Source: Bacilli bacterium (lineage in GTDB: Bacteria; Bacillota_I; Bacilli_A; RF39; UBA660). From it: a stretch of DNA of 64,000 nt. The notes beneath the pieces were generated by a model that was not told the DNA's origin, made no database searches, and worked only from the letters and a program-made list of their open reading frames with translations. The position numbers were made by a program, and so were the translations under genes. Where the stretch lies: NCBI GenBank assembly GCA_900753325.1, contig CAADYO010000017.1:28980-92979 (forward strand). The letters are read 5' to 3'. This document shows, piece by piece, positions 44,108 to 51,624 of this stretch (its first letter is position 1; each line of letters starts with the position of its first letter).

Positions 44108-44136
44108 ATTATAAAACATACATTTGTTCGTGTCAA
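44108..44136 (-). promoter_or_regulatory. Consensus promoter for the 49-residue membrane protein
   Basis: TTGACA and TATAAT are both perfect with a 17-base spacer, read leftwards. The SOS-type box at 44117-44130 fills the spacer. Confidence 0.85.
44117..44130. promoter_or_regulatory. LexA (SOS) box 1
   Basis: Read leftwards it is CGAACAAATGTATG, matching the Bacillus DinR/LexA consensus CGAAC-RNRY-GTTYG except for one base. It lies between the -35 and -10 boxes of the 49-residue gene, where a repressor would block the polymerase. Confidence 0.75.
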
Positions 44137-44145
44137 TAACCAATT

Positions 44146-44159
44146 AAAACATTTGTTTG
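44146..44159. promoter_or_regulatory. LexA (SOS) box 2
   Basis: AAAACATTTGTTTG read rightwards; it keeps AAC and GTTTG arms but not the first CG. It overlaps the -35 box of the lexA promoter, which suggests autoregulation. Confidence 0.6.
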
Positions 44160-44185
44160 ACTTTTTACACATATGATGTTAAACT
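44157..44185 (+). promoter_or_regulatory. Promoter for lexA
   Basis: TTGACT, 17 bases and TAAACT read rightwards, 22 bases before the ATG. Confidence 0.55.
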
Positions 44186-44206
44186 ATTGACATAAGGAGG
44201 GATTGC

Positions 44207-44824
44207 ATGGAAAAACTTACCGCACGTCAAGAATATATTTTACAAGTAATTAAAAAACTAGTAGCTAAGAACGGTTATCCACCAACAGTACGTGAAATTG
44301 GACAAGAAGCCCATCTTAATTCACCAGCAACAATTCATTTTCATTTAACTAAATTAGAAGAAAAAGGATACATAAAAAAAGGTAATAGTAAAAACAGGAC
44401 TATTGAAATACTAGTACCAAATGAATACTTAGAAAAAGAAGAAAATATAGTTGAGGTACCATTGCTTGGAAAAGTAACAGCCGGTACTCCAATTGAAGCC
44501 ATTGAAACACCAGATGAGTACTTTGCTATTCCGGCCAATCTAATAAATCCCAAAAAGGAGATATTCACTTTAAAGGTATCAGGAGAATCAATGATTAATG
44601 TTGGTATTTATGATGGAGACATTTTAATAGTTGAACGCCAAAATACTGCAAACAATGGAGATACAGTTGTTGCTATGAATTCTGATAATGAAGCTACCGT
44701 AAAAACCTTTTATAAAGAAGCTGGCTATTTCAGACTACAACCAGAAAATGATACTATGGAACCAATAATTTTAAAAGAAGTAACTATTCTTGGTAAAGCC
44801 GTAGGCCTATATAGAAAATTTTAA
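44207..44824 (+). CDS. lexA: SOS repressor LexA
   Basis: LexA represses the SOS regulon until it cleaves itself with RecA help. The 205 residues have the winged helix start LTARQEYILQVIKK and PPTVREIGQEAHLNSPATIHFHL, the self-cleavage pair Ala92-Gly93 in TAGTP, the catalytic Ser128 in GESMIN and Lys166 in EATVKTF. The ATG follows AAGGAGGG. It faces away from the 49-residue gene, with two SOS boxes between. Confidence 0.97.
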   Translation: MEKLTARQEYILQVIKKLVAKNGYPPTVREIGQEAHLNSPATIHFHLTKLEEKGYIKKGNSKNRTIEILVPNEYLEKEENIVEVPLLGKVTAGTPIEAIETPDEYFAIPANLINPKKEIFTLKVSGESMINVGIYDGDILIVERQNTANNGDTVVAMNSDNEATVKTFYKEAGYFRLQPENDTMEPIILKEVTILGKAVGLYRKF

Positions 44825-44826
44825 AA

Positions 44827-44865
44827 GAAAAGAATTAACTTACAAATCAAAAGTTAATTCTTTTT
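44827..44865. terminator. Bidirectional terminator between lexA and tcdA
   Basis: AAAGAATTAACTT and AAGTTAATTCTTT pair over 13 positions, with T runs on both sides. Confidence 0.85.
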
Positions 44866-45546
44866 TTCATTTATAAAATCCCTAACTATATAACTAGCTA
44901 TTAATAATCCTGCCGAACTAGGAACAAAAGAAGTTGAACCAGGTGTTCTATCTCCTGTCTTAATAGGTAATTCTCTTGACGATAAAACCAAAACTTTGTC
45001 AGTTATTTTTTTATCCTTAACATGTTTTCGAACAATTCTTGCCAAAGGATCATTAATAGTTTTTCTAATATCAACAATTTCTAACATACTAGGATCAAGC
45101 TTATTACCAGTACCCATACTTGAAATAAATTTTCTTTTTGACAAAATACACCTATCAATAAGTTCCAACTTAGTAGAAACAGTATCACATGCATCAACTA
45201 AATAGTCAAACTCATAATCAAACAAAATATCTACATTAGAAGCATCAATAAATTTATTAATTTTAATAACTTCACATTGTTCATTAATATCTTTTATTCT
45301 CTTTTCAAAAACATCAACTTTAGACTGCCCAACAGTAGAACTCAAAGCGATTATTTGTCTATTAATATTAGTCTCATCAACAACATCGGAATCTACTATA
45401 ATTATCCTTCCAATACCAGAACGAACCAAGCCTTCAACAACATATCCTCCTACTCCGCCAACTCCAACAACTAAAACTGTCTTCATAGAAAGATTAGTAA
45501 TTCCAGCATCTCCAATTATTTTTTTTAATCTATCGAATCTATGCAC
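44854..45546 (-). CDS. tcdA: tRNA threonylcarbamoyladenosine dehydratase
   Basis: TcdA (CsdL, YrvM) cyclises t6A at position 37 of tRNA. The 230-residue E1-like protein has VLVVGVGGVGGYVVE (nucleotide loop), VDSDVVDETNINRQ, YLVDACDTVSTKLELI, SSMGTGNKLDP, IRKTINDPLARIVR and a C-terminal GSTSFVPSSAGLLIASYI. GTG start; overlaps the end of the upstream gene by 22 bases. In Bacillus this gene is in the hisS-aspS region, as here. Confidence 0.94.
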   Translation of the reverse strand: MHRFDRLKKIIGDAGITNLSMKTVLVVGVGGVGGYVVEGLVRSGIGRIIIVDSDVVDETNINRQIIALSSTVGQSKVDVFEKRIKDINEQCEVIKINKFIDASNVDILFDYEFDYLVDACDTVSTKLELIDRCILSKRKFISSMGTGNKLDPSMLEIVDIRKTINDPLARIVRKHVKDKKITDKVLVLSSRELPIKTGDRTPGSTSFVPSSAGLLIASYIVRDFINEKKN

Positions 45547-46349
45547 TTTCTCGTTTTCTCCCTAACATTATCAGCCTTTACAAACTGTTTATTTCTTCGC
45601 TGAGCTTCAGACTGAATCAAATCTAATGGTTTATCACTAATAAGTTTATTAACATAAGACATTTTAGCGTAAACATCTCTATTATCAATTGCCATATTAT
45701 AATACTTGTTTAAACCTTTAGTATCTCTAGAATGTAGTTTATCAAAAGAATCCAATACTTGTTTAAACACATCTTCACTAATAGTAGATTCACCAATAAC
45801 AGTACAATCAAACATTCTCATAAAATCAAGTGTATCAATCAAATCAGTAAGCCCATATTCACTAAACAACCTATTCCACTCCTCAGTTGGATTAAGAGAA
45901 ACAATTCTTCTTACCATTGTAACCTTTTCATCAGAAAAAATATCATCAAGGCCTATGCTTTTTAAAGATAAATATTTTCCTTTAGTAACACCAGGAGTTT
46001 CTTTTATCATATCAAGAATAGTACTAATATAAAGTTCATCCATACTATCATTTACTTTACTTGGTGGTAACGGTACAGTATAAACATCATAATTACCATC
46101 ACTATTCTCTTTGGTAGTCACAAAGAAATCTCTTTTATATAAAATTGAATTTGCACGAATAAAATCTATAATACCCATACCATCTCTAGTATCAGAAAAA
46201 GAAGATGTTTCAAAACTTTTACCATTAACAATAATATCTCCAGGAGCAGTACGATCTAACTGTACTGAAGTTCTAATTTTACTAGCGTTTTTTAAAGATA
46301 CACCTACATTTAAAACTCTATTTTTATTAACTATTGGTAACACTAACAT
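45525..46349 (-). CDS. Unrecognised soluble protein (274 aa)
   Basis: I recognise no family. The first ~100 residues read like beta strands (MLVLPIVNKNRVLNVGVSLKN, GDIIVNGKSFETSSF). The rest looks helical with many charged residues (EEWNRLFSEYGLTDLIDTLD). No signal or membrane helix is present. It is encoded directly upstream of tcdA, overlapping it by 22 bases, so coupled expression is likely. ATG at 46349 after GCGAGGTG; a longer frame with an N-terminal extension lies across the promoter and is rejected. Confidence 0.72.
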   Translation of the reverse strand: MLVLPIVNKNRVLNVGVSLKNASKIRTSVQLDRTAPGDIIVNGKSFETSSFSDTRDGMGIIDFIRANSILYKRDFFVTTKENSDGNYDVYTVPLPPSKVNDSMDELYISTILDMIKETPGVTKGKYLSLKSIGLDDIFSDEKVTMVRRIVSLNPTEEWNRLFSEYGLTDLIDTLDFMRMFDCTVIGESTISEDVFKQVLDSFDKLHSRDTKGLNKYYNMAIDNRDVYAKMSYVNKLISDKPLDLIQSEAQRRNKQFVKADNVREKTRKCIDSID

Positions 46350-46370
46350 TTTAAACACCTCGCATGGCTT

Positions 46371-46399
46371 ATTATACCATAAAGACGTTTTAATATCAA
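46371..46399 (-). promoter_or_regulatory. Promoter for the 45525-46349 gene and tcdA
   Basis: TTGATA, 17 bases and a perfect TATAAT, read leftwards. It lies just past the T run ending the 6S-like RNA. Confidence 0.75.
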
Positions 46400-46400
46400 C

Positions 46401-46584
46401 AAAAAAAGTCAGACTGGAGCGTCCTAACAAACGATAAAACCTGTACCGTATGTCCAGGTGGGTGTTCGTACGTTACCTTTAGGATTCCTATATAAATATA
46501 GGCGTTCAACACCAGTAACAGATCAGAACTCCCGTATCGTTATTTTAGTCGGTTTTAAAAGTGCCGGTGTCGCATCTATCTGAC
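46401..46584 (-). ncRNA. ssrS: 6S RNA candidate
   Basis: The stretch has no coding frame of note but is bounded by a strong promoter (46591-46620) and a T run (46401-46407). The ~184-base transcript would close on itself: GTCAGA at the 5' end pairs with TCTGAC just before the T run. GCG and CGC follow, then AACGATA with TATCGTT further in, and an apical hairpin CCTATAT with ATATAGG. A rod with an open middle is the 6S RNA shape. As I recall, 6S-1 RNA in Bacillus lies between aspS and yrvM (tcdA), the same neighbourhood as here. SRP, tmRNA and RNase P signatures are absent. Confidence 0.65.
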
Positions 46585-46590
46585 AATATT

Positions 46591-46620
46591 ATTATACCAT
46601 ACTCAAAAAAAAATATTCAA
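46591..46620 (-). promoter_or_regulatory. Promoter for the 6S-like RNA
   Basis: TTGAAT, 18 bases and TATAAT read leftwards; the first G of the RNA lies seven bases after the -10 box. Confidence 0.7.
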
Positions 46621-46671
46621 CCCTTTTCACCTAATTAGACACCATAACATAGATTACTATAGGTGAATTAT

Positions 46672-47439
46672 ATGTATTTCAATACCAAAAATATGTCAAT
46701 CTATTATGAAAAATATGGTAATAAAAATAAAACAATTCTAATTCTTCCAGGTTGGGGAAATACACGAACAACCTTTACAAACATTATAAATTATTTTAAA
46801 GATAAATACACAATTTATATTATTGACTATCCGGGTTTTGGTAATAGTCCAATTCCAAATCAAGACCTAACAATATATGATTATGCCAATATTGTTAGAG
46901 ACTTTCTAGAGGAGTTTCAAATAATAAATCCCATTATTATAGCCCATTCATTTGGAGGAAGAATTGCTACTCTCTTAACTGGATATTATAAAGAAAAAAT
47001 AGATAAAATAATTATGATAGATGTAGCTTCAATAAAACCAAAAAAAACTATAAAAGCATTTCTAAAAGAAAAAATATATAAAATATTAAAGAAACTAATC
47101 AAACTAATTCCTAAATTAAAACAAGAGTACTATCATCAAAAATTAATAAAAGTATTTGCATCAACAGATTATCAAAATCTACCAAATAGTATGCATAAAA
47201 CTTTTAAAAACATTGTTAATGAAAATCTCTATTATTATTTAAAAAATATTGAAAGTGAAGTTCTCTTACTATGGGGAAAATTAGATTACGACACTCCATT
47301 AAAAGATGGCTATAAAATGAATAATCAAATAAAAGACTCTACTCTAATAATTTTCCCCAAAGGAAATCATTTTTCCTACTTGCAATATCCATATTTAACA
47401 AATCAAATAATATATGAATTTATAAAAGAAAAAGAATAG
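46672..47439 (+). CDS. Alpha/beta hydrolase
   Basis: The 255-residue protein has the alpha/beta hydrolase fold: LILPGWGNTRTTF (oxyanion loop), IIDYPGFGNSPIP, the nucleophile elbow AHSFGGR with Ser, LLWGKLDYDTP with Asp, and PKGNHFSYL with His. The substrate cannot be told; esterase or lactonase roles are common. A Lys-rich cap lies in the middle (KKTIKAFLKEKIYKILKKL). ATG at 46672 after TAGGTGAATT. It is alone on the plus strand and ends in a palindromic terminator. Confidence 0.88.
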   Translation: MYFNTKNMSIYYEKYGNKNKTILILPGWGNTRTTFTNIINYFKDKYTIYIIDYPGFGNSPIPNQDLTIYDYANIVRDFLEEFQIINPIIIAHSFGGRIATLLTGYYKEKIDKIIMIDVASIKPKKTIKAFLKEKIYKILKKLIKLIPKLKQEYYHQKLIKVFASTDYQNLPNSMHKTFKNIVNENLYYYLKNIESEVLLLWGKLDYDTPLKDGYKMNNQIKDSTLIIFPKGNHFSYLQYPYLTNQIIYEFIKEKE

Positions 47440-47453
47440 TTAACTATTCTTTT
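47429..47453. terminator. Bidirectional terminator
   Basis: A perfect palindrome, AAAAGAATAGTT and AACTATTCTTTT, lies between the two convergent genes. Confidence 0.75.
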
Positions 47454-48147
47454 CGTCTTGTTTAACAACAATTTTACCATGATAATGTAGACTATCAGTA
47501 TGAGAATAATTATCACTAATCCAAACTTTCAAAGTATATTGGACAGTCTCATTTGGCTTTAACTTACCAGATACAATTGCAACATCTTCATCATCTAAAG
47601 AAGAAATGTTTTTATCATCCAAACTATATCTAATAAAATTCCTTTCTACAAGCTTATCGTTACATTCATCATACTGAATCATTTCTTTATCATCAATGAT
47701 AAATATTCTATACTCCTTAGAAACTTTAGAATTATTTCTAATTTTAATTTTATATTTTTTTGTCTTTAATCCATCTTCATCTTTTAAAGGAGAAACATCA
47801 ACAAGACTAATAATATCACCTAGTCCATTTCTAGTCTCTCCAAATTCATAAGATAAACTACCTGTTTTAAAAACTGGTTTTACGTTAGCTTTTTGAATTG
47901 ATGAAAAAATAATGTAAGAGCAACTTAGAAAAATAACTAAAATAACACAAACTATAATAATAGTATATTTTCTTTCATTTGCTTTTATTTTATATATAAC
48001 ATGATCAATTTGATTAGAAGGATATTTTTTTATATCAGCTTGTGTAAGTTTTTTCTTAGCATTTTTTGTCTTACTCTTAACGTTTTTATCTTTTGTTTTT
48101 AAACTACTAACTTCATCTCTATCCCTCGTCTTATCATTCTTCTTCAT
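47440..48147 (-). CDS. Single-pass membrane protein with extracellular beta domain, unknown
   Basis: The 235-residue protein begins with a very basic ~75-residue cytoplasmic part (Lys-rich), one helix (about residues 66-88) and an external domain of about 145 residues that looks like a beta sandwich (YKIKIRNNSKVSKEYRIFI, NETVQYTLKVWISDN). No family is recognised. Similar short anchored proteins are found near pilin or SipW-type systems, but nothing here shows a link. ATG at 48147 after GGTGATTATT. Confidence 0.65.
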   Translation of the reverse strand: MKKNDKTRDRDEVSSLKTKDKNVKSKTKNAKKKLTQADIKKYPSNQIDHVIYKIKANERKYTIIIVCVILVIFLSCSYIIFSSIQKANVKPVFKTGSLSYEFGETRNGLGDIISLVDVSPLKDEDGLKTKKYKIKIRNNSKVSKEYRIFIIDDKEMIQYDECNDKLVERNFIRYSLDDKNISSLDDEDVAIVSGKLKPNETVQYTLKVWISDNYSHTDSLHYHGKIVVKQDEKNS

Positions 48148-48209
48148 AATAATCACCATATCTTTATAAAACAAGTATAACATACTTTATTTAAAAACGA
48201 TATAATTAG

Positions 48210-48243
48210 AAAAGAAAAAGTTGTGGTTTACGCAACTTCTTCT
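48210..48243 (-). terminator. Terminator after aspS
   Basis: AAGTTG and CAACTT arms with a longer loop, then TTTTTCTTTTC leftwards; the aspS stop is in the loop. Confidence 0.65.
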
Positions 48244-49979
48244 TTTATCGCTATTCCTAAGTCATCTAGTTGTTTTTTATCTACTGTATTAGGACATTCA
48301 CTCATTAAACATGATGCGCTTGCTGTCTTAGGAAAAGCAATAACATCACGAATATTATCAGTACCAGTAAGTAACATTGTAAGCCTATCAAGGCCAATAG
48401 CTAAACCACCATGTGGAGGTGTACCATATTTTAAAGCTTCTACAAAGAAACCAAACTTATTCTTAATATCTTCTTCTGATAGTTCTAAGGCTCTAAACAT
48501 CTTTTCTTGAACTTCTTCTCTATGAATACGAATTGAGCCACCGCCAGCCTCATAACCGTTGATAACGATATCATAAGCCTTTGAATAGCAATGTGCTTTA
48601 TCATCAATAAGTTTATCTACATCACTATCTAATGGAGCTGTAAATGGATGATGACAAGCTACATATCTACCCTCTTCCTCACTATATTCAAACGAAGGAA
48701 ATTCAACTATCCAAAGTAATTTAAAATCATCCTTCTTAATCAAATCAAGTTCACGAGCTAACTTACATCTAAGAGCTCCAAGTGAAGTTTTTACAACATT
48801 ATATTTTTTATCAGCAATAATAAGTACTAAATCATTCTTTTCAATACCCAATAAATCTCTTAATTTATTAACTTCATCTTCAGAAACAACTTTCGCAATA
48901 CTACCAGTAACTTCATCTTCAAATTTTAAGTAGGCAAGTCCAGATACTTTATAAGTCTTAACAAACTCAGTTAACTGATCAAGTCCTTTACGAGAATATT
49001 TACTAGCAGCATCTTTAACTACTAAACAGTTAATAATACCATTTTCCTCTACTATATTCTTAAACACTGAAAAATTAGTATTTTTAAAAACTTCTGTAAC
49101 ATCACAAATAGGCATATCAAATCTTAAATCCGGTTTATCAGAACCATATTTACTAATCGCATCATCATATTTCATTTTCATTAAAGGTAATTTAATATCA
49201 ATTCCTCTAATTTCTTTAAATACATGTGCAATTAACCTCTCTGTAAGATTCATAACATCATCTTGATCTACAAAACTCATTTCCATATCCACTTGTGTAA
49301 ACTCAGGCTGTCTATCACTTCTTAAATCTTCATCTCTAAAACATTTAGCAATTTGAAAATATCTTTCAATTCCGCCAACCATAAGTAACTGTTTAAATAA
49401 TTGTGGAGACTGTGGTAAAGCATAAAATTTTCCCTTATTAACACGACTAGGAACTAAATAATCTCTTGCTCCTTCAGGTGTAGACTTACAAAGTACTGGT
49501 GTTTCAACCTCCAAAAAATTTTCCTTATCTAAAAAGTTTCTAATAGCCATAGTAATCTTATGTCTTGTGATTAAATTATTAGTAACTTCTCTTCTTCTAA
49601 TATCTAAATATCTATACTTTAATCTTGTATCCTCTAAAGCTGTAGTATCATCACTAATTTCAAAAGGTAAATCCTTACTAGTATTTAATACTTCAATTTC
49701 AGAAAGTTCAATTTCAATATCTCCTGTTGGTATATTTTTATTTTTAGACTCTCTTTCACTAACAATACCTTTTGCTTTTATAACTGATTCACTTTTTAAT
49801 TCACTAGCAATTCTATAACACTCGCCATCTCTCGCAACTAATTGAACTATTCCAGAACGATCTCTTAAATCTATAAAACAAACTCCGCCTAAGTCACGTT
49901 TCTTTTGTACCCAACCATATAAAGTGACTTCTCTATCTTTATCAGTAAGTCTTAAACTACTGTTTTCAATTTCCTTCAT
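48228..49979 (-). CDS. aspS: Aspartyl-tRNA synthetase
   Basis: The 583-residue bacterial-type AspRS has an OB anticodon domain (VTLYGWVQKKRDLGGVCFIDLRDRSG split here as GWVQKKRDLGG and FIDLRDRSG), motif 2 FRDEDLRSDRQPEFTQVD, the bacterial GAD insert (~290-420) and motif 3 GLAIGLDRLTMLL. It lies 14 bases downstream of hisS and so is under the same T-box leader. SD GGAGG; ATG start. Confidence 0.98.
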   Translation of the reverse strand: MKEIENSSLRLTDKDREVTLYGWVQKKRDLGGVCFIDLRDRSGIVQLVARDGECYRIASELKSESVIKAKGIVSERESKNKNIPTGDIEIELSEIEVLNTSKDLPFEISDDTTALEDTRLKYRYLDIRRREVTNNLITRHKITMAIRNFLDKENFLEVETPVLCKSTPEGARDYLVPSRVNKGKFYALPQSPQLFKQLLMVGGIERYFQIAKCFRDEDLRSDRQPEFTQVDMEMSFVDQDDVMNLTERLIAHVFKEIRGIDIKLPLMKMKYDDAISKYGSDKPDLRFDMPICDVTEVFKNTNFSVFKNIVEENGIINCLVVKDAASKYSRKGLDQLTEFVKTYKVSGLAYLKFEDEVTGSIAKVVSEDEVNKLRDLLGIEKNDLVLIIADKKYNVVKTSLGALRCKLARELDLIKKDDFKLLWIVEFPSFEYSEEEGRYVACHHPFTAPLDSDVDKLIDDKAHCYSKAYDIVINGYEAGGGSIRIHREEVQEKMFRALELSEEDIKNKFGFFVEALKYGTPPHGGLAIGLDRLTMLLTGTDNIRDVIAFPKTASASCLMSECPNTVDKKQLDDLGIAIKEEVA

Positions 49980-49993
49980 AAATTTCTACCTCC

Positions 49994-51361
49994 TTAACGT
50001 TTACAAGAGCATCCACCATGACAAGAACAATCGCCATCAGAACATTCATTATCACAGCAGTCATCTCCGCAATCATCACAACAACCATCATCTAATGAAG
50101 TTAATTTTTCATCCAAATAATAAATTAGAGCATCTAAACTTATTATTTCTTCCTCTTTTGTTTTATTGTTTTTAATTTTAACCTCATTATTATTTAAGTC
50201 ATCACTATTTAAAACACATGTAAATTTAGCCTTTAACCTATCAGCTTGTTTAAACTGTGCTTTTAAACTTCTACCAGTATACTCTGTATCAACAATAAAT
50301 CCAGCTGTTCTTAATTCTTGTGCTAAATATAGAGCATATTTTTTTTCATCTTCATTAACATACATCAAGAATAAATCAATATCATCAACTATTGGTAATT
50401 TAACTTTCTCAAGTTCTAAAGCCATAACAAGTCTACCTATTCCTGATGCAAAACCAACACAAGCAGTTTCTGGACCGTCTAATTGACTAACTAAACCATT
50501 ATATCTTCCGCCTGCACCAATTACATTATTAGATCCAAATCCCTCAACTTTAGCCTCAATTTCAAACACAGTGTGATTATAATAATCAAGCCCACGAACA
50601 ATATTAGGATTAATTTCATATTTAATTCCTAAAATATCTAAATAATCACAAACCTTCTCAAAACGATCACGACTTTCATCGTTTAAATATTCTAAAGTCT
50701 TAGGAGCCTTTTTCATAATTTCTTTTTCTGCATCAACTTTACAATCAAGTATACGAAGTGGATTTTTCAAGAGTCTATTTTTACAGTCTTCACACAATTC
50801 ATTAATATGAGGTTCAAAGTATTTAATTAAAGCATCCCTATAAGCAATTCTTGAATCGTTATCTCCAAGTGAATTCAAATTAACTTTAATTTCTTTCAAT
50901 CCTAACATCTTATAAACATTAACAGCTAAAGAAATAACTTCTGCATCACTCATTGGATCATCAGTTCCTAAAACTTCAACTCCAAATTGTGTGAGTTCTC
51001 GGTCTCTTCCAGCTTGTGGTCTTTCATAGCGATACATTGTACCATTATAATAAACTTTTACAGGTTGATTATCTCCATACATCTTATTTTCAATATAAGC
51101 TCTAACGACACCAGCAGTACCTTCAGGTCTTAAAGTAATTTCCCTATCACCTTTATCTTTAAAATCATAACTTTCTTTAGAAACAATATCTGTTGTTTCA
51201 CCAACACCTCTGTGAAATAATTCTGTAGCTTCAATTATTGGAGTACGAATATAAGTATAATTATACTTCTCCATAACAGCATCAATTACGCCATCAACAT
51301 ACTTCCAAATTTTAGCCTCACGTCCAAAAATATCATTGCAACCCTTTTGTCTTTGTATCAT
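49994..51361 (-). CDS. hisS: Histidyl-tRNA synthetase with cysteine-rich C-terminal tail
   Basis: The core is a normal class II HisRS: IRTPIIEATELFHRGVGETTD, LRPEGTAGVVRAY, motif 2 MYRYERPQAGRDRELTQFGVE, the His-loops LDYYNHTVFE and GGRYNGL, and a C-terminal anticodon domain from ~325. The last 32 residues (424-455) are an added tail with ten Cys and one His among Asp, Gly and Ser (DDGCCDDCGDDCC, then NECSDGDCSCHGGCSC). Nucleotides confirm the codons. It looks like a metal-binding segment and is not part of the usual enzyme. ATG at 51361 after AGGAGG. Confidence 0.97.
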   Translation of the reverse strand: MIQRQKGCNDIFGREAKIWKYVDGVIDAVMEKYNYTYIRTPIIEATELFHRGVGETTDIVSKESYDFKDKGDREITLRPEGTAGVVRAYIENKMYGDNQPVKVYYNGTMYRYERPQAGRDRELTQFGVEVLGTDDPMSDAEVISLAVNVYKMLGLKEIKVNLNSLGDNDSRIAYRDALIKYFEPHINELCEDCKNRLLKNPLRILDCKVDAEKEIMKKAPKTLEYLNDESRDRFEKVCDYLDILGIKYEINPNIVRGLDYYNHTVFEIEAKVEGFGSNNVIGAGGRYNGLVSQLDGPETACVGFASGIGRLVMALELEKVKLPIVDDIDLFLMYVNEDEKKYALYLAQELRTAGFIVDTEYTGRSLKAQFKQADRLKAKFTCVLNSDDLNNNEVKIKNNKTKEEEIISLDALIYYLDEKLTSLDDGCCDDCGDDCCDNECSDGDCSCHGGCSCKR

Positions 51362-51376
51362 AAATTTCCTCCTAAA

Positions 51377-51566
51377 ATAAAAAGATGACATTCTCCAAAG
51401 GACAGTTTTACCTGTGGTGCCACCTTATTTTATACTTTAAATACTCAATATCGAAGTAACCCGCTTCTTTTTTTATGAGATGTCTTCAATTTCAAAATAT
51501 AAGTATTTTCACCAACCATACTCTCTCTAAAATATCTAATAAAATCTACTCTTTCTCAAGAAGATA
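51377..51566 (-). promoter_or_regulatory. T-box riboswitch upstream of hisS-aspS
   Basis: The leader has the conserved T-box AAGGTGGCACC (51416-51426). Upstream, a long stem I carries AGAGAGAGTATGGTTGGTG, a stem III hairpin (GAAG...CTTC), and GAAGACATC at the 3' side of stem I where the specifier loop lies. GACAT (51480-51484) reads GAC (Asp) and, two bases on, CAT (His). T-boxes sense uncharged tRNA. A downstream terminator stem was not resolved, so control may be by transcription or translation. Confidence 0.85.
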
Positions 51567-51624
51567 TGAATATTATAACACACTTTTTTAAAAAAGTATC
51601 TTTTTTTATCATAAAAATAAATTA

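Noticed and set aside
46401..46584. SRP RNA, tmRNA or RNase P identity for the structured RNA
   Set aside because: No GGAAG..GCAGCC SRP loop, no tag ORF or acceptor-like end for tmRNA, and the length is too short for RNase P RNA. 6S RNA fits shape, size and location better.
49924..50175. Rightward His-rich ORF opposite the hisS tail
   Set aside because: Its many His and Asn codons are the complement of the Cys/Asp-rich HisRS tail. It has no SD and no independent support.
51582..51604. Palindrome near the 3' end of the AI-2E gene as a strong terminator
   Set aside because: The arms are pure A/T (ACTTTTTT and AAAAAAGT), which would be weak, and the -10 box of the T-box leader follows at once. 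It is not listed as a terminator.
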